From Thalassospira indica (lineage in GTDB: Bacteria; Pseudomonadota; Alphaproteobacteria; Rhodospirillales; Thalassospiraceae), in assembly GCF_003403095.1 (NCBI RefSeq), contig NZ_CP031555.1, forward strand, positions 2,584,001-2,648,000: DNA of 64,000 nt, written 5' to 3'. Under the pieces are notes generated by a model, which was not told where the DNA came from, searched no databases, and saw only the letters and a program-made list of their open reading frames with translations. Shown here in pieces: positions 19,118 through 27,245 of this stretch. Both the position numbers and the translations under genes were made by a program. How positions within the stretch are numbered: the stretch's first letter is position 1; every line of letters starts with the position of its first letter.

Positions 19118-20296
19118 ATGACTTTGATGCCGCCAGTTCCGTTCAAAAACACTCTGAACCGGGTAGTGGCCGGAGCCTTTATTTTTGGCTCAGTCATGGC
19201 AATGTCGACGAGCTTTGCACGCGCGCAGGCAATAGAGACCAGCGCACGTGAAGCTTTCATTATGGACTTCGATACCGGCGCTGTGCTGCTTGATAAAGAA
19301 GGAGACACCCTGACCGAGCCGGCTTCGATGACCAAGATGATGACCGTTCATATGCTGTTCAAGTATATCAAGGACGGTCGCGTTTCGATGGACGACACCT
19401 TCCACGTCAGCGAGAAAGCATGGCGTAAGGGCGGATCGAAAATGTTTGTCGAGGTAAACTCCAACGTTTCGGTCTCGGATCTGCTGCATGGCATTATCGT
19501 TCAGTCGGGAAATGACGCGGCAATCGTCGTCGCAGAGGGAATTGGCGGGTCCGAAGAAGCCTTTGCCGAGGCGATGACCGAAGAAGCCCGCGCGATCGGC
19601 ATGACCAAGTCTGTATTCAAGAACGCCACCGGCTGGCCGGCGGACGGCCACCTTGTCACGGTTCATGACCTTGCCATCCTTGCGCGCGACACCATTCGCA
19701 ATTTCCCGGACCTTTACGAGCTCTATTCCGTCAAGGAATTCACCTATAACGGTATCCGTCAGCCCAACCGTAACCCGCTGCTTGGCACGAGTGCCGGTGT
19801 TGACGGCCTCAAAACCGGTCACACAGAAGCGGCCGGATACGGTCTTACGGCCTCGGCCGAGCGTGACGGACGTCGGTTGATCCTTGTGGTTAACGGTCTG
19901 GATTCTGTACGTGAACGTCGCACGGAGTCCCAAAAGCTTCTGGATTGGGGCTTCCGCGAGTTTGACAACTACGATCTGTTCGCAGAGGGCGAAACCGTGA
20001 GTTCCGCCAATGTTTGGTTGGGTTCGGAAACCAAGGTTGATCTCGTCGCTGACAAGGAAATCCTTTTGACACTGCCGCGCAGTGCGAGCCGCGATATGAA
20101 GGTCACCGTCGTCTATGATGGCCCGGTGCCGGCCCCGATCAGCCAGGGCGATCAGATCGCAATACTCAAGGTCGAAGTCCCGGACCGGGACACCATCGAG
20201 TTCCCGCTTTATGCCGCCCATGATGTCGGACGCCTTGGATTTGTTGGCCGTATTGGCGCAGCCTTCAAATATCTTCTCTGGGGGGCAAACGGGTGA
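19118..20296 (+). CDS. dacC: D-alanyl-D-alanine carboxypeptidase (PBP5/6 family)
   Basis: A 392-residue low-molecular-weight penicillin-binding protein that removes the terminal D-Ala from peptidoglycan pentapeptides. Signal peptide to about ARAQA (residue 38). Active-site motifs: S70-M-T-K73, S130-G-N132, K232-T-G234. The C-terminal PBP5 domain and a possible amphipathic membrane anchor complete it. The ATG at 19118 gives a normal signal peptide; the GTG at 19082 is an alternative. It overlaps tmk by 4 bp (GTGA) and leads the operon dacC-tmk-holB-metG, an arrangement I know as common in alphaproteobacteria. Confidence 0.95.
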   Translation: MTLMPPVPFKNTLNRVVAGAFIFGSVMAMSTSFARAQAIETSAREAFIMDFDTGAVLLDKEGDTLTEPASMTKMMTVHMLFKYIKDGRVSMDDTFHVSEKAWRKGGSKMFVEVNSNVSVSDLLHGIIVQSGNDAAIVVAEGIGGSEEAFAEAMTEEARAIGMTKSVFKNATGWPADGHLVTVHDLAILARDTIRNFPDLYELYSVKEFTYNGIRQPNRNPLLGTSAGVDGLKTGHTEAAGYGLTASAERDGRRLILVVNGLDSVRERRTESQKLLDWGFREFDNYDLFAEGETVSSANVWLGSETKVDLVADKEILLTLPRSASRDMKVTVVYDGPVPAPISQGDQIAILKVEVPDRDTIEFPLYAAHDVGRLGFVGRIGAAFKYLLWGANG

Positions 20297-20949
20297 AGTC
20301 AAAGCCCGGTTTGTTCATCAGTTTCGAAGGCGGTGAAGGCAGCGGAAAGTCCACCCAGATCCGCCATTTGGCAACCTGGTTCCGCGAGCAGGGCCGGGAT
20401 GTTGTCGTCACGCGGGAACCTGGCGGCTCGCCGGGTGCCGAGGAAATCCGCAACCTTATTCTGACGGGCGATCCCGGGCGTTGGGACGCCGTAACCGAAG
20501 CGCTTCTGATGTTTGCGTCGCGTCGCGATCATGTTGAACGCACCATTCGTCCGGCCCTTGCCGAAGGCAAAGTCGTTCTTTGTGACCGGTTCGCGGACTC
20601 ATCGGTTGTCTATCAGGGCTACGGCCATGGCCTCGGTGCGGACTATATCCGCAATCTTTGGAAACTGGCGATCGGCGATTTCAAACCTGATCTGACCGTA
20701 ATTTTTGATCTGCCGCTTGAAGTTGGTCTTGACCGAGCTGGGGCACGCTTTGCCAATGTCAGTGCCGCCGAGGACCGCTATGAACGCATGGGACTTGCAT
20801 TTCACGAGCGCATACGTGACGGTTACCGCGAAATTGCAGAAACTGAAAAATATCGTTGTGTCGTCATTGACGCCAGTGGAGACATCGAAAGCGTAGGTGA
20901 ACGTGTCATCGCCGCTGTTCAGGGGCGCATTGCCGGGCAGGGGACCTGA
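20293..20949 (+). CDS. tmk: Thymidylate kinase
   Basis: Phosphorylates dTMP to dTDP for DNA synthesis. 218 residues with the P-loop FEGGEGSGKST at 11-21, the DR(F/Y) motif (CDRFADSS) and a LID region rich in Arg (LDRAGARF, EDRYERM). The GTG start overlaps the dacC stop (GTGA) and the gene ends 2 bp before holB, so translation is coupled. Size and motifs are standard. Confidence 0.97.
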   Translation: MKSKPGLFISFEGGEGSGKSTQIRHLATWFREQGRDVVVTREPGGSPGAEEIRNLILTGDPGRWDAVTEALLMFASRRDHVERTIRPALAEGKVVLCDRFADSSVVYQGYGHGLGADYIRNLWKLAIGDFKPDLTVIFDLPLEVGLDRAGARFANVSAAEDRYERMGLAFHERIRDGYREIAETEKYRCVVIDASGDIESVGERVIAAVQGRIAGQGT

Positions 20950-20951
20950 TC

Positions 20952-22058
20952 ATGGCCAAGGAAGACCTTCCCGAAGAAGAAAACCCCTTTGACCCGCGAC
21001 GCAATGATGCCCTTCTTGGCCACGAAGAGGCCGAGAAAGTCATTGTTGATGCTTGGAACAGCAAACGCATGCATCACGCTTGGCTGCTCTGTGGCCCCAA
21101 GGGTGTCGGCAAGGCAACGCTTGCCTATCGTATGGCACGTTTCATCTTATCCGGCGGCGGAAACAATGCCGGTGCAGGGCTGTTTGGCGAGCAGAATGAC
21201 GGTCTTTACGTTGATCCGGAAGACCCGGTAGCGCGACGAATTGCCGGCGGCGGACATGGCGATCTTAAGGTTATCGAGCGTCAGTACGACGACAAGAAGA
21301 AACGCCTGCAGGGCGAAATCACCGTTGCCAGTGTGCGCACGGTTGGAAATTTCATGTCGAAGACCTCGGCAGAAGGCGGATGGCGGATCGTTATTGTTGA
21401 TGCCGCTGACGAACTGAACCGCAATGCTGCCAACGCGATCCTCAAGGTTCTCGAAGAACCGCCAGCCAACGCCATGATGATCCTGGTTGCCCATCATCCG
21501 GGACGGTTGCTACCGACAATTCGGTCGCGCTGTCGGCGTCTTAATCTTGGTCCGCTTCAGGATCATCAGGTCGTCGATCTTCTGGGGCGTTATTGCCCGG
21601 ACATGGATCTTGGGGCGCGGGATGCCCTGTCGGGTCTGGCAGAAGGCAGCATCGGACGCGCTCTTCAGCTCCATGAGGTTGGTGGGCTCGAGCTGTATAC
21701 AGAACTTGTTGGCATCATCGCCGCCCTTCCCAATGCCGATGTCGCAGCCCAGCACAAGTTTGCGGAGCGATTTTCACCCGCAGACAAGGACGCGGCCTTT
21801 GCAACAATCACCGAATTGATGCATTGGTGGCTGGCGCGAATGATCCGGTTTGCCGCCACAGGGCAGGCGCCCCGCGAAGTCGTTGACGGTGAATTGCCCG
21901 CCATGCAGCGCATGGCAGCCGCGCAACCGCTTGATCAATGGCTGGAGGTATGGGAAAAGATCAACGAATTGATGGGCGCGACCCGCGGTTTGCATCTTGA
22001 TCGCAAGCAGGCCTTGCTGAATGCATTCTTCATGCTTGAAGAAACCATGCGAACCTGA
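20952..22058 (+). CDS. holB: DNA polymerase III delta' subunit
   Basis: Clamp-loader stator subunit, 368 residues. AAA+ fold with a nearly canonical P-loop GPKGVGKAT at 48-56, ADELNRNAANAILKVLEEPP (Walker B and sensor region) and the SRC motif in TIRSRCRRL, which supplies the trans arginine finger. Unlike E. coli delta', the segment after the P-loop has no four-cysteine zinc module; a Gly/Asn-rich insert takes its place. Co-transcribed with tmk, a very common pairing, and followed by a terminator before metG. Confidence 0.93.
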   Translation: MAKEDLPEEENPFDPRRNDALLGHEEAEKVIVDAWNSKRMHHAWLLCGPKGVGKATLAYRMARFILSGGGNNAGAGLFGEQNDGLYVDPEDPVARRIAGGGHGDLKVIERQYDDKKKRLQGEITVASVRTVGNFMSKTSAEGGWRIVIVDAADELNRNAANAILKVLEEPPANAMMILVAHHPGRLLPTIRSRCRRLNLGPLQDHQVVDLLGRYCPDMDLGARDALSGLAEGSIGRALQLHEVGGLELYTELVGIIAALPNADVAAQHKFAERFSPADKDAAFATITELMHWWLARMIRFAATGQAPREVVDGELPAMQRMAAAQPLDQWLEVWEKINELMGATRGLHLDRKQALLNAFFMLEETMRT

Positions 22059-22091
22059 CATCACTGCCCACATACCGAAATTTTGACCATC

Positions 22092-22117
22092 ACGGCCCAT
22101 TTCGGGCCGTTTTGTTT
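22092..22117 (+). terminator. Rho-independent terminator between holB and metG
   Basis: ACGGCCC (22092-22098) pairs with GGGCCGT (22104-22110), followed by TTTTGTTT. It lies 33 bp after the holB stop and 28 bp before the metG start, so metG probably needs read-through or its own promoter. Confidence 0.85.
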
Positions 22118-22144
22118 CACGACTTGCGCGAAGGATTTGCGACC

Positions 22145-23710
22145 ATGACCGGGCACAAACAGCCCTATTACATCACGACACCGATCTATTACGTCAACGA
22201 CAAGCCCCATATCGGCCATGCCTATACCACGCTTGCCTGCGACGTTCTGGCCCGCTTCAAGCGCCTGGACGGTTATGACGTGATGTTCCTGACCGGAACC
22301 GATGAACACGGTCAAAAGGTCGACAAATCGGCCGCAGCCAAGGGCATTGCCCCGCAGGCGTTCACAGACCAGGTATCGCAGAACTTCCGCGATCTTGCCG
22401 TTCACATGAACTATTCCAACGATGACTTCATCCGCACCACTGAAGAACGTCACAAAAAGGCCTGTCAGGCGCTTTGGAATACACTATTGGAAAAGGGCGA
22501 GATCTATCTTGGCTCCTATGATGGCTGGTATTCGGTCCGTGACGAGGCGTTCTACGGCGAGAAGGAACTGATCGAAAAAGACGGCGAAAAACTCGCCCCA
22601 ACCGGCGCACCGGTGGAGTGGGTGTCTGAACCGAGTTATTTCTTCAAGTTGTCTGCTTGGGGCGACCGCCTGCTGGAATTCTACGAACAGAACCCGGACT
22701 TCATCGCACCGCAATCACGCCGTAACGAAGTGATTAGCTTTGTGAAGGGTGGCATGCATGATCTTTCCGTATCGCGCACCAGCTTCAAATGGGGCGTTCC
22801 GGTGCCAGGGGACGAAGACCACGTCATGTATGTCTGGCTCGATGCGCTGACCAACTATCTGACCGCGATCGGTTACCCGGATGCAGATCCGGCCAAACTT
22901 GAAAAGTACTGGCCCGCTGACCTGCATATGGTCGGCAAGGATATCCTGCGTTTCCATGCTGTTTACTGGCCCGCATTCCTTCTGGCTGCGGGTATCACAC
23001 CACCCAAGCGCGTCTTTGCCCACGGCTGGTGGACCAACGAAGGCCAGAAAATCTCCAAATCGATCGGTAATGTGATTGATCCGTATGACCTGACCGATAA
23101 ATACGGTCTGGATCAGACGCGTTATTTTCTGATGCGTGAAGTGCCGTTTGGCAATGATGGTGACTTTTCCCATCGTTCCATGGTCAACCGCATGAACAGC
23201 GAACTGGCCAATGATCTTGGCAATATGTGCCAGCGTGTTCTGTCGATGATCCACAAGAACTGTAATGCTGCGATCCCGACCCCGGGCGAGTTTACTGACG
23301 CGGACAAGGAAATCCTCGCCAAGGCACACGGCATGCTCGATACCGTGCGTCCGCTCTTTGACGAGCAGGCGTTCAACAAGGGGCTGGAAGCGATCTGGAG
23401 CCTTGTGGGTGATGCCAACCGCTATGTCGATGAAATGGCGCCTTGGGGCCTGAAAAAGACCGATCCGGCGCGCATGGAGACGGTTTTGTACGTCCTGGCC
23501 GAGGTCATTCGCCACGTCGGCATCCTTGTTCAACCAATCATGCCGGACTCGGCGGCCAAAATCCTTGATCAGCTGGTGCTGGGCGATGATCAGCGCGGAT
23601 TTGACGCGCTTGGCCCGGACAATGCCCTGAAACCGGGGTCGGACATTCCGAAACCGGCTGGCGTTTTCCCGCGCTATGTAGAGACCGAGGATGAAGGAGA
23701 GAAGGCATGA
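22145..23710 (+). CDS. metG: Methionyl-tRNA synthetase
   Basis: Class I aminoacyl-tRNA synthetase charging tRNA-Met. 521 residues; HIGH at 22-25 and KISKS at 302-306. The connective peptide (about 115-160) has no CxxC pairs, so this is the zinc-free type, and there is no C-terminal EMAP-II-like tRNA-binding domain. The ATG at 22145 has AAGGA 9-10 nt upstream; the TTG at 22112 would run through the terminator U-tract and was rejected. The ATGA overlap with the TatD gene (23707-23710) couples the two. Confidence 0.97.
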   Translation: MTGHKQPYYITTPIYYVNDKPHIGHAYTTLACDVLARFKRLDGYDVMFLTGTDEHGQKVDKSAAAKGIAPQAFTDQVSQNFRDLAVHMNYSNDDFIRTTEERHKKACQALWNTLLEKGEIYLGSYDGWYSVRDEAFYGEKELIEKDGEKLAPTGAPVEWVSEPSYFFKLSAWGDRLLEFYEQNPDFIAPQSRRNEVISFVKGGMHDLSVSRTSFKWGVPVPGDEDHVMYVWLDALTNYLTAIGYPDADPAKLEKYWPADLHMVGKDILRFHAVYWPAFLLAAGITPPKRVFAHGWWTNEGQKISKSIGNVIDPYDLTDKYGLDQTRYFLMREVPFGNDGDFSHRSMVNRMNSELANDLGNMCQRVLSMIHKNCNAAIPTPGEFTDADKEILAKAHGMLDTVRPLFDEQAFNKGLEAIWSLVGDANRYVDEMAPWGLKKTDPARMETVLYVLAEVIRHVGILVQPIMPDSAAKILDQLVLGDDQRGFDALGPDNALKPGSDIPKPAGVFPRYVETEDEGEKA

Positions 23711-24519
23711 ATGTCGCCCTTGTCGACAGCCACTGCCATCTGGACTACCCGCAGTTTTCCGATGATCTGAGCGGAACCATTGCGCGGGCCAAAAACGCCG
23801 GCGTTGGCATGATGGTCAGCATCGGCGTGAAACTGACGACCTTTGACCAGGTCCGCGCGGTTGCCGAACAATCCGATCATATCTATTGCACGGTTGGCGT
23901 TCATCCACACGAAGCCGGCGAGGAGGGGCTTTCAAGCCCCGATGCCCTGATCGAAAAGGCATCCGACCCGAAAGTAATCGGGATCGGCGAAAGCGGTCTG
24001 GATTATTTCTATGACAATGCGCCGCGCGATGCGCAGCAGCAAAGCTTTCGCGCCCATATCGCGGCTTGCCGCGAAACGGGTTTGCCCTTGATCGTCCATA
24101 CCCGTGATGCCGATGACGACACCATGGATATTCTGGAAGAAGAATATGAAAAGGGGCCGTTTACCGGCGTTATTCATTGCTTTTCTAGTTCGGCAACGCT
24201 GGCGCAGCGTGCATTGAAGATCGGGTTTTATATTTCTTGTTCGGGTATCATCACCTTTAATTCCGCCAAGGAAATTCGTGCCGCTGTTGAAGACGTACCG
24301 CTGGATCGACTGTTGGTGGAAACCGATGCACCGTATCTGGCACCAGTGCCCAAGCGCGGCAAACCGAACGAACCGAGCTATGTCGCCCACACGGCGTCGA
24401 AGCTAGCCGAAATCAAAGGTGTAACAGTTGAAGAAATCACGCGAATAACGACGGATAACTTCTTCAAATTGTTCATAAAAGCTGATCGGAACAACCTGCT
24501 TGCGCTGGGAGCCGAATAA
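23707..24519 (+). CDS. TatD-family metal-dependent hydrolase (YcfH type)
   Basis: A 270-residue TIM-barrel metal-dependent DNase-like protein. The metal-binding HxH is at residues 9 and 11 (DSHCHLD), with later family motifs GIGESGLDYF, LIVHTRDADDDT, GVIHCFSSS and LVETDAPYLAP. TatD relatives are 3'-5' exonucleases or D-aminoacyl-tRNA-deacylase-like enzymes; which activity applies here is not clear. The metG-tatD-MBL order is a widespread arrangement and suggests a housekeeping role. Confidence 0.94.
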   Translation: MNVALVDSHCHLDYPQFSDDLSGTIARAKNAGVGMMVSIGVKLTTFDQVRAVAEQSDHIYCTVGVHPHEAGEEGLSSPDALIEKASDPKVIGIGESGLDYFYDNAPRDAQQQSFRAHIAACRETGLPLIVHTRDADDDTMDILEEEYEKGPFTGVIHCFSSSATLAQRALKIGFYISCSGIITFNSAKEIRAAVEDVPLDRLLVETDAPYLAPVPKRGKPNEPSYVAHTASKLAEIKGVTVEEITRITTDNFFKLFIKADRNNLLALGAE

Positions 24520-24521
24520 CA

Positions 24522-25295
24522 GTGACGAAGGTAACCATCCTTGGCTGCGGCTCCTCAAATGGTGTGCCATCGGTTGGCCTTGGATGGGGAAAGTGCGACC
24601 CGAACAATCCGAAAAACCAACGTTTACGCAGCTCGATCCTGATCGAAGAATCTGGGAAAAAGATCCTTGTCGACGTGACACCGGATTTTCGCCAACAGGC
24701 GTTGACGCACGGGATCGACCACCTCGATGCGATCCTGTTTACCCATTCGCATGCCGATCATGTGCATGGCATTGATGATGTTCGCTGGCTGAATGTCGCG
24801 ATGGAACGTCCAATTGATATCTATGCGAATGCACAGACAATCTCGGACATAGATCATCGCTTCAATTATGTCTTCACGCCGCTGCCAGAAGGCGTTGAGT
24901 TCTATTTCAAGCCGGTGTTGATCCCGCATGTCATCACAAGACCAATCAAGCCAGCAGGGGTCCCAATCACGGTTTTCAGCCAAGACCACGGCTATGGCGA
25001 GACCCTTGGGTTCAAAATAGGCAAGTTTGCCTATTCCACGGATGTGGTTGAATTCCCCGAAGAATCCAAAGAACATCTCTATGATCTGGATGTCTGGGTC
25101 GTGGATTGCTTGCGGCATCGTCCGCACAACACGCACGCACATCTCGAAAAACTTCTTGGCTGGGTCGAGGAATTCAAACCAAAGCAAGTCTATATGACGC
25201 ACATGAGCATCCAGTTTGACTACGCACAGGCGATGGCAGACACGCCAGACCATGTTGAACCAGCTTATGATGGCTTGGTTATTGAGGTGAACTAA
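24522..25295 (+). CDS. PhnP-like metallo-beta-lactamase-fold hydrolase
   Basis: A 257-residue MBL-fold enzyme with the di-metal signature HSHADH (near residue 75) and further ligand regions QDHGYGETLGFKIGKFAYSTDV and YMTHMSIQFDY. The closest characterised relative is PhnP, a 5-phosphoribosyl 1,2-cyclic phosphate phosphodiesterase, but no phosphonate genes are nearby. In this operon position a general cyclic-phosphate or RNA-related role is equally possible. GTG start, 2 bp after the TatD stop. Confidence 0.87.
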   Translation: MTKVTILGCGSSNGVPSVGLGWGKCDPNNPKNQRLRSSILIEESGKKILVDVTPDFRQQALTHGIDHLDAILFTHSHADHVHGIDDVRWLNVAMERPIDIYANAQTISDIDHRFNYVFTPLPEGVEFYFKPVLIPHVITRPIKPAGVPITVFSQDHGYGETLGFKIGKFAYSTDVVEFPEESKEHLYDLDVWVVDCLRHRPHNTHAHLEKLLGWVEEFKPKQVYMTHMSIQFDYAQAMADTPDHVEPAYDGLVIEVN

Positions 25296-25401
25296 GCACC
25301 GAAGACTTCAGAGGTGAGGTCGAAATGTCCTATCGCGACACCACACTGAATAGTTCTATAATATATATTATGACAAATTATTGATTGTTTATCCAGGCAA
25401 C
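25296..25401. other. AT-rich convergent intergenic region
   Basis: It separates the housekeeping operon from the convergent phosphopantetheinyl transferase gene. It holds a 14-bp AT palindrome (25358-25371, ATAATATATATTAT) but no GC-rich stem with a U-run, so termination here is not explained by a classical terminator. Confidence 0.4.
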
Positions 25402-26013
25402 CTAACTGATTGAACTATCGCTGGGTTCTGACGCCCACACCAACACTCCGCTATACTGCGCCGGTACCGCCAAGGCAGAAACGCGCATCTCAGGCTGCTC
25501 GCTTCGAGCAATAATGCCGGTCGCCTTAAACCGTGCTTCATAGAGACACCACGCATTATAAAATGCCTCTGCCGACAGTCCCACATCGGCCCAACCAAGC
25601 GACTGGATCACACCCTCAATATTTCGGTTGGGTTCATGATACTCAATATCGATGCCAACCGCGATTTGCTCATCGCATCCGAGTGCGACGCAGACCAGAT
25701 CTCGGCTATGGCTGATACTTGCCATCAAGGCTTTATTTGAAAGCATGACTACCGGCCTGCCCGACGGCTCCTTTGAAACCTCAAATGCCCGCGATGGTCC
25801 TAAATGCTCTAGCGCGAGGTTAAGGAGCATTGATTGTGCGGCGCTTGACGAACGTAGGCGCTGTGCGCGACGACTTTCGTCCGCGCCATGCTCCAATCGC
25901 AAAATGGACCACAAAACACTTCCATTTCCTGCAACATGAACAGGAACTGATGGAAAATTTTCGTCTGAAGGCCAAGTTTTGGTTGAATGGTTCATCATGG
26001 TTTCATTACACAA
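25402..26013 (-). CDS. 4'-phosphopantetheinyl transferase (Sfp-like), divergent from the aryl polyene operon
   Basis: A 203-residue protein that should transfer phosphopantetheine from CoA to the serine of carrier proteins. The PPTase core is visible: SISHSRDLVCVAL, then VGIDIEYHE (D122 and E124 as Mg ligands), then WCLYEARFKATG with E159 and K163. The usual W-x-x-K-E-A-x-x-K has Tyr instead of the first Lys. It is divergent from the operon that encodes two ACPs and is the obvious activator of those ACPs. The start could be ATG 26013, 25998 or 25995. No symbol is given because the correspondence to a named ape gene is unsure. Confidence 0.85.
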   Translation of the reverse strand: MCNETMMNHSTKTWPSDENFPSVPVHVAGNGSVLWSILRLEHGADESRRAQRLRSSSAAQSMLLNLALEHLGPSRAFEVSKEPSGRPVVMLSNKALMASISHSRDLVCVALGCDEQIAVGIDIEYHEPNRNIEGVIQSLGWADVGLSAEAFYNAWCLYEARFKATGIIARSEQPEMRVSALAVPAQYSGVLVWASEPSDSSIS

Positions 26014-26021
26014 TTAAGTAT

Positions 26022-26042
26022 TGTTGTAACATGCAACAATCA
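26022..26042. promoter_or_regulatory. Inverted repeat in the divergent promoter region of the aryl polyene cluster
   Basis: ATTGTTG (26022-26028) and CAACAAT (26036-26042) form a perfect 7-bp inverted repeat with a 7-bp spacer. It lies 9 bp upstream of the PPTase start and 47 bp before the lipoprotein gene start, directly beside a second palindrome. Operator function is inferred. Confidence 0.45.
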
Positions 26043-26057
26043 TCCGTACCGGATGCA
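26043..26057. promoter_or_regulatory. Second, adjacent palindrome in the same divergent promoter
   Basis: CATCCGTACCGGATG is a perfect inverted repeat with 6-bp arms and a 3-bp centre. Its half-sites CATCCG/CGGATG also occur in the palindrome at 9349-9366, there with a 4-bp centre. Confidence 0.4.
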
Positions 26058-26088
26058 AAACATAATATCGAAAATTGGTAGGTTGGAT

Positions 26089-26490
26089 ATGCGCCGTTTT
26101 AAGTTTGCCGTCGTCGGTTTATTGACACTTCTTGTCGCGGCCTGCCGTACGGCACCTGTCGAAAATGTCACTCATCATGCATTCCCGGCCGGTACTGAAA
26201 AGCTCAGCCTTGCGCAAATTGAAGAAAGCATCATCAAAGCCGCGTCCGACCGTGACTGGATCATCACCCGTCAGGCGGAAGGCGTATTGTTCGCCACCTA
26301 CTCGCCGCGCTCGCACATGGCAAAAGTTAGAATCGGCTTCGATAAAACCGAATTCTCGATTGTTTATGCCGATAGCACGAACCTGAACTATGACGGCGCC
26401 TCGATCCATTACAATTACAATCGTTGGGTCAATAACCTGCGTCAGGATATCTTGCGTGAAGTGTCGGCCAAAGCCGCGCTTGCCAACTGA
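26089..26490 (+). CDS. Small lipoprotein of unknown function, first gene of the aryl polyene operon
   Basis: A 133-residue protein. The N-terminus RRFKFAVVGLLTLL followed by LVAAC gives a clear lipoprotein signal, with the lipidated Cys near residue 20. The mature part has a compact pattern (DRDWIITRQAEG, YSPRSHMAKVRIGFD, SIHYNYNRWVNNLRQDI) that I cannot assign to a characterised family. I chose the ATG at 26089 for the signal peptide; the longer frame from 25987 would cross the palindromes. It ends 11 bp before apeC on the same strand, so it is probably co-transcribed. It may correspond to one of the first genes (apeA/apeB position) of the described ape order; this is uncertain. Confidence 0.8.
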   Translation: MRRFKFAVVGLLTLLVAACRTAPVENVTHHAFPAGTEKLSLAQIEESIIKAASDRDWIITRQAEGVLFATYSPRSHMAKVRIGFDKTEFSIVYADSTNLNYDGASIHYNYNRWVNNLRQDILREVSAKAALAN

Positions 26491-26501
26491 CCGCGCCACT
26501 T

Positions 26502-27245
26502 ATGGCAGTGCAAGTCAGCATTACAAACTGGGCGTTCTGGTGCGGGTCTAACGATCACGCAGATCTGAAATACGGAGCGCCCGGGGTGCTTCAATCCAGC
26601 AAAACAGGGATCGACAAGGCTGACTTGGCTAGCGGTTTGAAACCGGCTTGGAAACGCCGACTGGATCTGTATGGCCGTGCCGCAGCAGAGGTTCTTACCA
26701 GAACCTTGCGCACAGATGACAATCCATACATCGTGTTTGCATCACGACATGGAAATATCGAACGCACCGTAAAGCTTCTGCACCAGGTCATAACGGACGA
26801 AGCACTGTCTCCGGCCGACTTTGGCATGTCGGTTCACAATGCCTTGGTCGGCATCGCATCGATTAATTGGTCAGTAACTGAAAGCCATACCGCCGTTGCC
26901 GCCGGGCCAGACAGCCTTGTCGCCGGTATGACAGAGGCCATTTGTCAGATCAACGACACCAACCTGCCCGTCATATTGTGCTATATCGACCTGCCGCTGC
27001 CTGCTGTTTACAGACATCTTGAACAGGGTGACCAAACTGGAACCGCACTAGCCGTGCGGTTCGAACCTTTATCGCATGCCAGCCAATCCAACAGCTACGC
27101 GGTCGAATTCGGTACGACTTCGGAAACGACCCGGATATCGGCACCTCTCGAGGCAGAACGGTTTGCCGAGTTTTTGGAAAGCGGCCTAGGCAAGCACACG
27201 CTTTTCGGCACCAACGGTTGTTGGACCGTTACCAAAAATGACTGA
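26502..27245 (+). CDS. apeC: Beta-ketoacyl synthase chain length factor, ApeC-like
   Basis: A 247-residue truncated ketosynthase-like protein (Ketoacyl-synt_2 type). It has FASRHGNIERTVKLL, FGMSVHNALVGIASI and a TAVAAGPDSLVAG stretch where an active ketosynthase would have its nucleophilic Cys in a TAC motif; no such Cys is present. In aryl polyene synthesis this protein pairs with the ketosynthase ApeO to set chain length. It overlaps the next gene by 8 bp. Identification rests on motif and gene order. Confidence 0.85.
   Translation: MAVQVSITNWAFWCGSNDHADLKYGAPGVLQSSKTGIDKADLASGLKPAWKRRLDLYGRAAAEVLTRTLRTDDNPYIVFASRHGNIERTVKLLHQVITDEALSPADFGMSVHNALVGIASINWSVTESHTAVAAGPDSLVAGMTEAICQINDTNLPVILCYIDLPLPAVYRHLEQGDQTGTALAVRFEPLSHASQSNSYAVEFGTTSETTRISAPLEAERFAEFLESGLGKHTLFGTNGCWTVTKND

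Noticed and set aside
19190..20302. 370-codon open frame antisense to the carboxypeptidase gene
   Set aside because: Fully covered by a gene with all penicillin-binding motifs; no recognisable protein.
25358..25371. 14-bp AT palindrome ATAATATATATTAT
   Set aside because: Lies between convergent genes, and low-complexity AT palindromes arise easily by chance.
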